This document shows positions 1-6,361 of a stretch of 7,739 nucleotides of DNA, in pieces (position 1 is the first letter of the stretch; the number at the start of each line of letters is the position of its first letter). This DNA comes from Solobacterium sp. (GTDB taxonomy: Bacteria > Bacillota_I > Bacilli_A > Erysipelotrichales > Erysipelotrichaceae), in the NCBI GenBank assembly GCA_017475415.1, contig JAFVFM010000264.1:1-7739 (forward strand). The letters are read 5' to 3'. A model generated the notes under the pieces. The model did not search any database, was not told where the DNA came from, and worked only from the letters and a program-made list of their open reading frames with translations. The position numbers and the translations under genes are program-made.

Positions 1-1065
1 AATATCAATAACCGCTTCATCTGGAGTAAAGATACGATAAATGACTCCGCCAAAGAAATAAACAATTATAGTGATTGTTAAGGACATAATTAAATATAAG
101 CGAACCCCTGTCCACATACCTGAGCGCACTCTTTTTTCATTCCCTGCACCATAGTTTTGCCCAACAAAGGTTAATACAGAAGTACCCAACGCGCCAGATG
201 TATTCCAGAATATGGCATCAATTTTACCAAAGGCCGTATAGGCTGCAATAGTATCTGTACCATGTTTATTAATACCAGCTTGTATGAATAAATTTGCTAA
301 AGCATATAAAGAGGATTGAATACCTATAGGTAAACCAATCATAATGATGCGATATAAAGTTCGTTTATCATGATGCAGATGAACAATATTAAAATGATAA
401 CTATCTTCTGTTTGATATAACGTAAGTAAAGTTAATATGCAGCTAATCACTTGTGAAATGACAGTAGCTAAAGCCACACCTAATACTTCCATTTTAAAGA
501 ATACAACAAAAATGAAATCTAAAACGATATTCACAATAACAGCTACTGTTAAAAAGTATAAAGGCCGTTTAGAATCACCAACAGCTCTTAATATTGCAGC
601 ACCAGTGTTATATAACATAGAAGGAATAGACCCCATCATAAAGATACGTAAATAGATCAAACTATAATCATAAATATCTTCTGGTACACCAAGTAATTGA
701 AGAATGAATGGTGAAACAAAATAGCCAATAATCATTAAAGCAATCCCTAATAATAAGGCTAGATACATTCCCGAATAAACTCCTTTACGTACTGCTTCAC
801 GATTACGATTACCATAGGATTGCGCAATAACAACCGTCGCCCCACTAGATAAACCAATGGTAAAACCTAATAATAAATTAATAAATGTACCGGTTGATCC
901 TCCTACTGCAGCTAGTGCTTCTTTGCCAACATAATTACCAACTACCATTGCATCAGCTGTGTTATATAGTTGTTGAAAAATGGAGCCAAACATAATCGGA
1001 TAAAAAAACAGCAACAACTGCTCGCTAATTTTTCCATGTAAGATATCTTGTTTTACCTTAGCCAT
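1..1065 (-). CDS. MATE-family multidrug/Na+ (or H+) efflux transporter, C-terminus beyond window
   Basis: An uninterrupted frame of 355 codons runs from an ATG at 1065 to the window edge. The start MAKVKQDILHGKISEQLLLF leads into the first helix and the MATE-typical segment FGSIFQQLYNTADAMVVGNY, followed by VGKEALAAVG. Later family features are LGVPEDIYDYSLIYLRI, AAILRAVGDSKRPLYFL, the second-lobe start IGLPIGIQSSLYALANLFIQ, and GQNYGAGNEKRVRSG. MATE proteins are inner-membrane antiporters of about 450 residues with 12 helices in two six-helix lobes, exporting cationic drugs or metabolites in exchange for Na+ or H+. About 95 residues (roughly the last three helices) are missing here. The substrate cannot be predicted from sequence. 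The gene follows the terminator of the upstream gene and has an extended -10 element a few bases before the ATG with no Shine-Dalgarno site, so it seems to be transcribed alone. Family assignment is firm; the true C-terminus is unseen. Confidence 0.95.
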   Translation of the reverse strand, partial: MAKVKQDILHGKISEQLLLFFYPIMFGSIFQQLYNTADAMVVGNYVGKEALAAVGGSTGTFINLLLGFTIGLSSGATVVIAQSYGNRNREAVRKGVYSGMYLALLLGIALMIIGYFVSPFILQLLGVPEDIYDYSLIYLRIFMMGSIPSMLYNTGAAILRAVGDSKRPLYFLTVAVIVNIVLDFIFVVFFKMEVLGVALATVISQVISCILTLLTLYQTEDSYHFNIVHLHHDKRTLYRIIMIGLPIGIQSSLYALANLFIQAGINKHGTDTIAAYTAFGKIDAIFWNTSGALGTSVLTFVGQNYGAGNEKRVRSGMWTGVRLYLIMSLTITIIVYFFGGVIYRIFTPDEAVIDI

Positions 1066-1075
1066 AACGAAAAAA

Positions 1076-1084
1076 AGTATAGCA
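1076..1084 (-). promoter_or_regulatory. Extended -10 promoter of the MATE gene
   Basis: On the minus strand TGCTATACT combines the TGN extension with a TATACT -10 hexamer (5 of 6 to TATAAT). No convincing -35 box lies 16-18 bp upstream, where the sequence is only T-rich, which is normal for extended -10 promoters. Transcription would start around 1067-1070, leaving an untranslated leader of only a few bases before the ATG at 1065. The element lies just downstream of the T-tract of the preceding gene's terminator. Confidence 0.5.
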
Positions 1085-1109
1085 CTCTTTTGAAAAAGAA
1101 AAAGACCAA

Positions 1110-1144
1110 AAAAGAAAAAATAAGGCATTCTTATCGCCTTATTT
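1110..1144 (-). terminator. Intrinsic terminator of the Sel1/TPR-like gene
   Basis: Read on the minus strand, arms AAATAAGGC and GCCTTATTT (9 bp, perfect; plus-strand 1136-1144 and 1118-1126) enclose a 9-base loop and are followed by a T-rich run broken by one C. The TAA stop codon at 1141-1139 of the upstream gene lies inside the first arm, so terminating ribosomes sit on the hairpin. Confidence 0.85.
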
Positions 1145-2080
1145 CAAAAAGCCCTGTAGCTGTTCTATTTTTTTATATAATTCCACCACATCACGGTGTA
1201 AAATATCATCTAAATCATCTTTCTGGTTTAATTCATCTTCCGCATTTAGCACTAAGCGAATCTCACCTAATGGTTCACGTTCAGGAAGCTTATCACGAAT
1301 GGATTCTGGTATTCCTTCATATGGTTTATGCACAAAGGATTCTTCTTCCTTTTTCTCTTCTTCCTTAGCAATTAAACTTTCTTTCCAAGAATCATCTTCT
1401 TCATTTAGAATTACCTTATCATCTACTAAAGATTGATCCGGATTCAAATGATAATAATATTCAAGGAATTGCTTTGCATATTCTTCTTCTCTATGCCTCC
1501 AAGCCAAGAAAACAGCTTCCCGAGAATATCTTTCAGCCGGGCAAGCTAAAGCTAAGACAAAGTATACCTGCGCTTTCGTTTTTTCATCAATATTTTCTTC
1601 CATCGCTAATTTCTTCATGAGTTCTAAGCCATCATCATAACTCCCATGAAGCATCATTTCCTTCGCTTTTAAATAACGTTCGCGGTAAGATAATGTATCT
1701 TCATCCATCTCTTTTACTACGTCACTAGAAGATAGTTCTTTTTCTCTATCCATATCCAAGATAAAACGAGTCTTTTCATCCAAAAAGAATTCCGGAAATT
1801 CATCTTCATCAAAAACAGGTATGACTTCTTCTCCTAAAGGCACAAATTCATCTTCTTCATCTTTGATGACATGGATGATCTTATCTTCGACGCGGGCTAG
1901 ACGCTTTTCTTCAGCTTCTTTCGCCATACGTTCAAAAAGACGGAATAAGCCAGCATGTGCCTCTACGCCCAAACCATCTTTAAAACATTGCGCAAGATCA
2001 TAATATAGTTGTGGATCACTCACGCTAATATTTTCATCCAAAATGATTTCATCAAGACTCCTATTACGGTATTGTGACAT
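1139..2080 (-). CDS. Acidic Sel1/TPR-like repeat protein of unknown function
   Basis: A 313-residue protein that I cannot assign to a named family. No signal peptide or membrane helix is visible, so it is probably cytoplasmic. Residues 26-58 (YYDLAQCFKDGLGVEAHAG and onward) match the pattern of a Sel1-like repeat (aromatic-L-A/G, G-x-GV, then a second helix). Residues 136-180 (YLKAKEMMLHGSYDDGLELM, then a helix ending VYFVLALAC) look like a TPR unit, and a further helical segment rich in W, Y and R follows (190-212). Linkers at 72-130 and 225-250 are strongly acidic or E/K-rich and probably disordered or coiled. Such repeats normally mediate protein-protein contact, so a scaffold or adaptor role is a guess. 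The start is set by the Shine-Dalgarno AGGGGGAG at 2097-2090, 9 bases before the ATG. It has its own promoter and terminator, though nrdG readthrough may also supply it, since no terminator separates them. Confidence 0.8.
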   Translation of the reverse strand: MSQYRNRSLDEIILDENISVSDPQLYYDLAQCFKDGLGVEAHAGLFRLFERMAKEAEEKRLARVEDKIIHVIKDEEDEFVPLGEEVIPVFDEDEFPEFFLDEKTRFILDMDREKELSSSDVVKEMDEDTLSYRERYLKAKEMMLHGSYDDGLELMKKLAMEENIDEKTKAQVYFVLALACPAERYSREAVFLAWRHREEEYAKQFLEYYYHLNPDQSLVDDKVILNEEDDSWKESLIAKEEEKKEEESFVHKPYEGIPESIRDKLPEREPLGEIRLVLNAEDELNQKDDLDDILHRDVVELYKKIEQLQGFLK

Positions 2081-2089
2081 AACACCGCT

Positions 2090-2097
2090 CTCCCCCT
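2090..2097 (-). promoter_or_regulatory. Strong ribosome binding site of the Sel1/TPR-like gene
   Basis: Minus-strand AGGGGGAG with GGAG ending 9 bases before the ATG at 2080. It is the clearest Shine-Dalgarno site before an annotated start in this window and fixes that start. Confidence 0.75.
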
Positions 2098-2105
2098 AAC
2101 ATATC

Positions 2106-2127
2106 TATGCTAAATTATCATAGCATA
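2106..2127. repeat. Inverted repeat straddling the -10 element, possible operator
   Basis: TATGCTA and TAGCATA form perfect 7-bp arms around an 8-bp centre. The -10 hexamer lies in the centre and inner arm, so a dimeric repressor bound here would block RNA polymerase. No T-tract follows on either strand, so it is not a standard intrinsic terminator. No regulator gene is present in the window to pair with it. Confidence 0.5.
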
Positions 2128-2145
2128 AGAAATAAATTCATTCAA
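2117..2145 (-). promoter_or_regulatory. Sigma-A-type promoter of the Sel1/TPR-like gene
   Basis: On the minus strand, TTGAAT (2145-2140) is a 4/6 match to the -35 box, followed by exactly 17 bp and an extended -10, TGC-TATGAT (hexamer 2122-2117, 5/6). The predicted start of transcription is near 2110, giving a leader of about 30 bases that contains the strong Shine-Dalgarno site. The promoter begins only about 10 bp after the nrdG stop codon. Confidence 0.7.
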
Positions 2146-2155
2146 AATACATGCA

Positions 2156-2677
2156 TTAATCCAGGTAGAGCACAATTTCTTTTTTTTCTAATGTTTTCTT
2201 CAAATCAATTACCCTTTGATTCTCAGAACCTCTAAAGGATAAGGCTAGATTTCTTTTTTCTAAGACGAATGGACCATCTACCAATACATCCAAATAGGAT
2301 AAGATTTCATCTGTATATTCTGTATGTTTTGTGCCACCTTCAATAAGATGTTTGTCATAAACATATCCTGTCCAGCTCCAGATATTCTTTTGAGGGAATT
2401 GTTTCTTTACTTCCCTTAATAATTCCACAATTACCACTTGATTCTCTGGTTCAAAAGGCTCTCCACCAAGTAAAGTTAACCCATCGCAATAAGGATCTTC
2501 TAAAGCTTCTAAGATTTCCTTTTCTGTTTCTTTTGTATAAGGTTTACCATAGTGAAAATCCTGTGTTTGCGCTTGGAAACAACCTTCACAATGTAATCTG
2601 CAACCAGATACAAATAAGGTTACGCGTATGCCTTCTCCATTAGCGATATCATGTTTCTTTATATTTCCATAATACAT
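2156..2677 (-). CDS. nrdG: Anaerobic ribonucleoside-triphosphate reductase activating protein (radical SAM)
   Basis: NrdG is the cytoplasmic radical-SAM activase that uses a 4Fe-4S cluster and S-adenosylmethionine to generate the glycyl radical on NrdD. The 173-residue product has the usual NrdG length. It begins with the family's characteristic MYYGNIKKHDIANGEGIRV, then the cluster-binding CX3CX2C motif (Cys26, Cys30, Cys33, in SGCRLHCEGCF) and the LLGGEPF segment (69-75) that contacts SAM in radical-SAM enzymes. Later come a typical WSWTGY (about residues 100-105) and DVLVDGPF. It lies directly downstream of nrdD, 51 bp away, with an intrinsic terminator between. The only Shine-Dalgarno candidate is AGTAGG at 2689-2684, 6 bases before the ATG, a modest match. 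No promoter of its own is evident, so expression probably depends on readthrough of that terminator, which would give less NrdG than NrdD. Confidence 0.97.
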   Translation of the reverse strand: MYYGNIKKHDIANGEGIRVTLFVSGCRLHCEGCFQAQTQDFHYGKPYTKETEKEILEALEDPYCDGLTLLGGEPFEPENQVVIVELLREVKKQFPQKNIWSWTGYVYDKHLIEGGTKHTEYTDEILSYLDVLVDGPFVLEKRNLALSFRGSENQRVIDLKKTLEKKEIVLYLD

Positions 2678-2693
2678 TTTTTGCCTACTTTCT

Positions 2694-2720
2694 AAAAAAG
2701 GTTCACGAAATATGAACCTT
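2694..2720 (-). terminator. Intrinsic terminator/attenuator between nrdD and nrdG
   Basis: On the minus strand, arms AAGGTTCA and TGAACCTT (8 bp, perfect; 2720-2713 and 2705-2698) enclose a 7-base loop, and the second arm runs into a TTTTTT tract ending at 2694. Further G-T and A-T pairs could lengthen the stem at its base. It starts 8 bases after the nrdD stop, and the nrdG Shine-Dalgarno begins right after the T-tract. Partial termination here would set the ratio of reductase to activase. Confidence 0.85.
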
Positions 2721-2728
2721 CCTTTTTC

Positions 2729-4933
2729 TTATAAATGCAATACTCTTTCTTTGATTTCTTGTGTACGCCCTTGATTCCAATATTGCGTTCCAATATAACC
2801 ACAAGTACGTCTAGCAACATTCATCTTTGTTTGATCCGTATTACCACAATTTGGGCATCTCCAAATTAATTTGTGATTCTCATCTTCTTTGATTTCAATT
2901 TCTCCATCATAGCCACATTCTTGGCAATAATCCGATTTTGTATTGAGTTCAGCATACATAATTGTATTGTAAATATGCTTCATCAAAGATAATACTGCAG
3001 GTATATTGTATTGCATATTAGGCACTTCTACATAACTAATAGCACCACCTGGAGATAATTGTTGGAATTGTGCTTCTTTTGTTAACTTGTCAAAGGCATC
3101 AATTTCTTCTGTTACATGAACATGATAAGAATTTGTAATATAGTTCTTATCTGTAACATGAGGAATTACACCAAATCTTTCTTGTAAGCATTTAGCGAAT
3201 TTGTATGTTGTACTTTCAATTGGTGTACCATATACAGAATAATCGATATTTTCTTCTTTCTTCCATTTTGCACAAGCATCATTCATCGCTTGCATTACAG
3301 CTAAACCAAATTTCTTTCCTTCTTCGGTTGTATGGCTTTCCCCTAACATGCGATATACACATTCTGCTAAGCCAGCATATCCTAAGGAAATTGTAGAATA
3401 TCCATTATAGAGTAATGGATCAATTACTTCACCTTTATCTATGCGGGCAATCGCACCATTTTGCCATAGAATTGGTGCCACATCAGAAGGTGTACCTAAT
3501 AAATGTTCATGACGAATACGTAGGGCTCTATGACATAAATCCAAACGTTCATTCATGATACTCCAGAATTTATCCATATCGCCTTCGCTAGAACAAGCTA
3601 CATCCACAAGGTTTATGGTTACAACACCTTGGTTAAAGCGACCATAATATTTATGCTTACCTGGCACATAATTTAAGGCATGTTCAGGATTTCCAAATGT
3701 ACCTGTATCCGTGAAACGATCTGGTGTTAGGAAACTACGGCAACCCATACAACCATATACATCTCCCTTTAATTCTCTCATCAACTTAGCAGAGATATAA
3801 TCTGGTACCATTCTCTTCGCTGTACATTCTGCAGATAACTTTGTAAGGTAATAAGATTTAGAACCTTCTTCAATATTATCTTCATCTAATACATAAATTA
3901 ATTTAGGGAAGGCCGGTGTTACCCATACACCTTTTTCATTTTTCACACCCTGCATTCTTTGTCTAAGCATTTCTTCTACACAAAGCGCCAAGTCGTCTCT
4001 TGTTTGACCTTCTTCTACTTCATCCAAATACATATAGACTGTTACAAATGGAGCTTGTCCATTCGTTGTCATTAATGTAATGATCTGGTATTGAATGGTT
4101 TGAATACCCGCTTTGATTTCTGCCTTTAAACGGCTTTCTGCAATACGATTGATTTTTTCATTATCTACATCAATACCTGCATCCGCCAATTCAGCAGCAA
4201 CTTGTTTTCTATGCTTTTGACGAGAAATATCTACAAATGGTGCTAAGTGGGATAGAGTGACTGTCTGACCACCATATTGATTACTTGCAACTTGGGCAAT
4301 AATTTGTGTCGCAATATTACAAGCTGTTGCGAAACTATGTGGTTTCTCAATCTTTGTTTCAGAAATCACCGTACCATTTTGAAGCATATCTTCTAAATTC
4401 ACTAAGCAACAATTATACATAGGTTGTGCAAAATAATCACTATCATGGAAATGAATAATACCCTTATCATGCGCATCATAGATTTCCTGTGGTAATAAGA
4501 AACGTCTTGTAATATCTTTAGATACTTCCCCTGCCATATAGTCACGTTGTGTACTATTCACAGTAGGATTCTTATTGGAATTCTCTTGCTTAGCCTCTTC
4601 GTTATTGCGGCCTATTAAAGAAAGAATCTGTTTATCTGTTGTATTAGCCTTTCTTACTAAAGCTCTTTCGTAACGGTAGGTAATATAGTTATGTGCAACT
4701 TGGAATACCTGCGCACGCATCAATTCATTTTCTACCATATCTTGAATCTCTTCTACAGCTACCGCACGATTCAAAGTATTGCATTTTTCAACTACTTTAT
4801 CCGTAATTTCTTTGATTTTTTCTTCCGAAACACGCTTTGTTTCTTCAGTTGCGATATTCGCTTTCTTTACCGCATTCTCAATTTTCGAGGAATCAAATAT
4901 TACCTCTTCCCCGCTTCTTTTAATTACATTCAT
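2729..4933 (-). CDS. nrdD: Anaerobic (class III) ribonucleoside-triphosphate reductase
   Basis: NrdD is the glycyl-radical enzyme that reduces ribonucleoside triphosphates to deoxynucleotides without oxygen. The 734-residue product (numbered from the ATG at 4933) is of full family length. Residues 1 to about 93 form an ATP-cone (MNVIKRSGEEVIFD... YITYRYERA), the allosteric site where ATP activates and dATP inhibits. The catalytic domain carries YNCCLVNL (Cys175, Cys176) and GCMGCRSFL (Cys395, Cys398), which includes the likely thiyl-radical cysteine. The C-terminus has a zinc site made by two CxxC pairs (Cys670/673 and Cys693/696) and the glycyl-radical loop RRTCGYIGTQ with Gly712. An in-frame ATG four codons upstream (4945) gives a 738-residue form. 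I prefer 4933 because GGATGGTG lies 6 bases before it, because 4945 has no Shine-Dalgarno site, and because MxVIKRxG is the usual family start. It has its own promoter and palindromic leader, and nrdG follows. Confidence 0.97.
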   Translation of the reverse strand: MNVIKRSGEEVIFDSSKIENAVKKANIATEETKRVSEEKIKEITDKVVEKCNTLNRAVAVEEIQDMVENELMRAQVFQVAHNYITYRYERALVRKANTTDKQILSLIGRNNEEAKQENSNKNPTVNSTQRDYMAGEVSKDITRRFLLPQEIYDAHDKGIIHFHDSDYFAQPMYNCCLVNLEDMLQNGTVISETKIEKPHSFATACNIATQIIAQVASNQYGGQTVTLSHLAPFVDISRQKHRKQVAAELADAGIDVDNEKINRIAESRLKAEIKAGIQTIQYQIITLMTTNGQAPFVTVYMYLDEVEEGQTRDDLALCVEEMLRQRMQGVKNEKGVWVTPAFPKLIYVLDEDNIEEGSKSYYLTKLSAECTAKRMVPDYISAKLMRELKGDVYGCMGCRSFLTPDRFTDTGTFGNPEHALNYVPGKHKYYGRFNQGVVTINLVDVACSSEGDMDKFWSIMNERLDLCHRALRIRHEHLLGTPSDVAPILWQNGAIARIDKGEVIDPLLYNGYSTISLGYAGLAECVYRMLGESHTTEEGKKFGLAVMQAMNDACAKWKKEENIDYSVYGTPIESTTYKFAKCLQERFGVIPHVTDKNYITNSYHVHVTEEIDAFDKLTKEAQFQQLSPGGAISYVEVPNMQYNIPAVLSLMKHIYNTIMYAELNTKSDYCQECGYDGEIEIKEDENHKLIWRCPNCGNTDQTKMNVARRTCGYIGTQYWNQGRTQEIKERVLHL

Positions 4934-4967
4934 ATCCCGCACCATCCATTCTATTACTATTATTTAA

Positions 4968-4993
4968 GAGATAGTTGGATATCCAACTATCTC
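4968..4993. repeat. Perfect 26-bp palindrome in the nrdD leader
   Basis: GAGATAGTTGGAT is followed directly by its exact reverse complement ATCCAACTATCTC, centred between 4980 and 4981. It covers roughly +5 to +30 of the predicted nrdD transcript. As DNA it is a good operator for a dimeric regulator; as RNA it would fold into an 11-bp stem with a four-base loop. No T-tract follows, so it is not a classical terminator. It does not match the NrdR box I know (roughly ACACWATATATWGTGT), because the ACTAT and ATAGT halves face the opposite way. Confidence 0.85.
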
Positions 4994-5004
4994 CCCGTAA
5001 GACA

Positions 5005-5033
5005 ACTATAAACCATTCTATTCCCACTTTCAA
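5005..5033 (-). promoter_or_regulatory. Sigma-A-type promoter of nrdD
   Basis: Minus-strand TTGAAA (5033-5028, 5/6 to TTGACA), a 17-bp spacer and TATAGT (5010-5005, 5/6 to TATAAT) make the best promoter in the window. The predicted start is near 4998, giving a leader of about 65 bases to the preferred start codon. The -10 element overlaps a copy of the heptamer found in both arms of the neighbouring palindrome. Confidence 0.75.
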
Positions 5034-5070
5034 TATCAAAAAACCAAAAAGTAAAAAGTAATTTTTTCAC

Positions 5071-5096
5071 AAAAAGAAAAGAGGATTTTTTCCTCT
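5071..5096 (-). terminator. Intrinsic terminator of the phosphoesterase gene
   Basis: On the minus strand, arms AGAGGA and TCCTCT (6 bp) around a loop of five A residues are followed by TTTTCTTTTT. It begins 3 bases after the TGA stop at 5102-5100. The stem is short, so some readthrough into nrdD is possible. Confidence 0.75.
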
Positions 5097-5099
5097 AAT

Positions 5100-6296
5100 T
5101 CAAGGCATTTTCGCCTCATTTACTGCACGTTCCAGATAGCTATAATAGCGTAGATTTTTCGCGTATTTCTTCCATAATGGATAGCTTTCACTCTTCCTTA
5201 AAGAAACTAAAGCTTCTTGGTCATCCGCAAAAATAGCTCGATTCACCATTAAAGCAAACTCTTTTATTCTTTCCTTTTGGCTTTCCTCTACCTCTAACGT
5301 ATTGATTCCTTCCACTAAACCTTTACTTAGACATTCATCGAAACGCTTATTCGCTTCTTCTTCATATATACCCAATTTCACTTTCTTATATTGGAATTCT
5401 CTATTTTCGTTGATATCCACTACCGTATAGCTTAATGGCGCTAATACCACACTCTCACTGCAAATATCCACTAATTCATCTTCTCGTGAGGCATGTTGTA
5501 TATGCGAGTGACCAGACAAGACTAATTTTACTCCATATTTTTTGAGTATTCGTTTTACTTCCTCTTCATTATGTATAACATAGCCATAATAAATATTTTC
5601 ATTTTGACGTAATACATTTTGATGGCTCATTACTACTACTTGTTTACCATCTGCTTTTGCCCTCTTTAATTCCTCTTCCATCCAGCCTAAAGTACCTTTT
5701 GTAATATAACCTTCTTCCCCAGGTACATTCGCATCTAAACAAAGAATCAAATTCGTATCATCTATTGCATATAGATAACTAAGAGAATTTTGATCTACAC
5801 TAATTGCTTTACTATAGCCAAAAGCTGACATTTCCTCCCTAAATTCTTCTTGGGATATGGTAGCTACCTTCTCTAGTTTTTTCCCTATATAACTACGAGC
5901 ATATGCATAATCAATATCATGATTCCCTGGTATGACAAGAACAGGTATACCTTCGTCTACTATTCTTTGTAACTCATCTTTCACTTCTAACAAAGATACC
6001 CTTTCTCCATTAAAAGTAATATCTCCACTCAATAAAAAAGCATCTGGCTTTTGTATTAGGCATTCTTCAATTACTTTATCCAGTATCTCTTCATCCCTTT
6101 CAATAAGCTTTCCATCGTTACTCTTTAATAATTCACGAAATATAACATCATCTGTATATAAGCTTTTAGATAAATAATGTAAATCTGTTATCTGCATTAA
6201 TTTCATTGGCCTTACCTCTTTTTCTTTTTGAAAAATAGCACACCCATATACTAGAAATAGAATAACTAACCCCAAAATAGAACCATATTTTTTCAT
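5100..6296 (-). CDS. Putative lipoprotein, calcineurin-like metallophosphoesterase
   Basis: A 398-residue protein with all the signature blocks of calcineurin-like (Metallophos) hydrolases, which hold two metal ions: DLH (Asp38, His40), GD (Gly91-Asp92), GNHD (124-127), a later SH (His225) and GHSH (262-265). The enzyme cuts a phosphomonoester or phosphodiester; the substrate is unknown, and relatives include nucleotide and cyclic-nucleotide hydrolases. Residues 1-19 form a signal peptide (MKK, then a 13-residue hydrophobic run) ending in VYGC. This resembles a lipobox with Cys19 as the lipidated residue, though Tyr at -2 is unusual; it would place the enzyme on the outer face of the membrane. 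The ATG at 6296 has no Shine-Dalgarno site, while Met31 (6206), just before the catalytic domain, has a good one, so a cytoplasmic form is possible. The region after about residue 300 is helical and charged, with no recognised domain. The gene stands alone between two terminators. Confidence 0.88.
   Translation of the reverse strand: MKKYGSILGLVILFLVYGCAIFQKEKEVRPMKLMQITDLHYLSKSLYTDDVIFRELLKSNDGKLIERDEEILDKVIEECLIQKPDAFLLSGDITFNGERVSLLEVKDELQRIVDEGIPVLVIPGNHDIDYAYARSYIGKKLEKVATISQEEFREEMSAFGYSKAISVDQNSLSYLYAIDDTNLILCLDANVPGEEGYITKGTLGWMEEELKRAKADGKQVVVMSHQNVLRQNENIYYGYVIHNEEEVKRILKKYGVKLVLSGHSHIQHASREDELVDICSESVVLAPLSYTVVDINENREFQYKKVKLGIYEEEANKRFDECLSKGLVEGINTLEVEESQKERIKEFALMVNRAIFADDQEALVSLRKSESYPLWKKYAKNLRYYSYLERAVNEAKMP
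6214..6219 (-). promoter_or_regulatory. Internal Shine-Dalgarno site within the phosphoesterase gene
   Basis: Minus-strand AGAGGT (within GAGGTAAGG) ends 7 bases before an in-frame ATG at 6206-6204, which is codon 31. Translation from here would drop the signal peptide and start at MKLMQITDLHYLS, exactly at the first catalytic strand. Confidence 0.5.
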
Positions 6297-6303
6297 CTCA
6301 ATT

Positions 6304-6312
6304 ATTGTATCA
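6304..6312 (-). promoter_or_regulatory. Extended -10 promoter of the phosphoesterase gene
   Basis: Minus-strand TGATACAAT joins the TGN extension to TACAAT (5/6 to TATAAT), with no good -35 box. The end of the hexamer is 7 bases from the ATG at 6296, so transcription should begin at or within a base or two of the start codon. Confidence 0.5.
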
Positions 6313-6319
6313 AAGACAG

Positions 6320-6349
6320 AAAAAAAGTGGGATTATTACCTCCCACTTT
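6320..6349 (-). terminator. Intrinsic terminator of the flavoprotein gene
   Basis: On the minus strand, arms AAAGTGGGA and TCCCACTTT (9 bp, perfect; 6349-6341 and 6332-6324) enclose an 8-base loop and run into a stretch of T. It begins 12 bases after the TAA stop at 6364-6362. It has the most GC-rich stem of the four terminators seen here. Confidence 0.9.
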
Positions 6350-6361
6350 GTAGTCAATCAA

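Noticed and set aside
1048..1368. Plus-strand frame of 106 codons across the terminator of the Sel1/TPR-like gene
   Set aside because: It overlaps the MATE start, the terminator and the 3' end of a better-supported gene on the other strand, and its product is low-complexity at the start.
4691..5011. Plus-strand frame antisense to the nrdD start and promoter
   Set aside because: The product is F/Y/I-rich, as expected from antisense AT-rich sequence, and no Shine-Dalgarno or family similarity supports it.
4998..5022. Possible NrdR box at the nrdD -10 region
   Set aside because: CTATA resembles one half of the NrdR box, but the second half is missing and there is no second box at the usual spacing.
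5062..5076. TTGTGA-like half-site upstream of nrdD resembling a Rex operator
   Set aside because: Only one half matches; the partner half is absent and the bases belong to the T-tract area of the preceding terminator.
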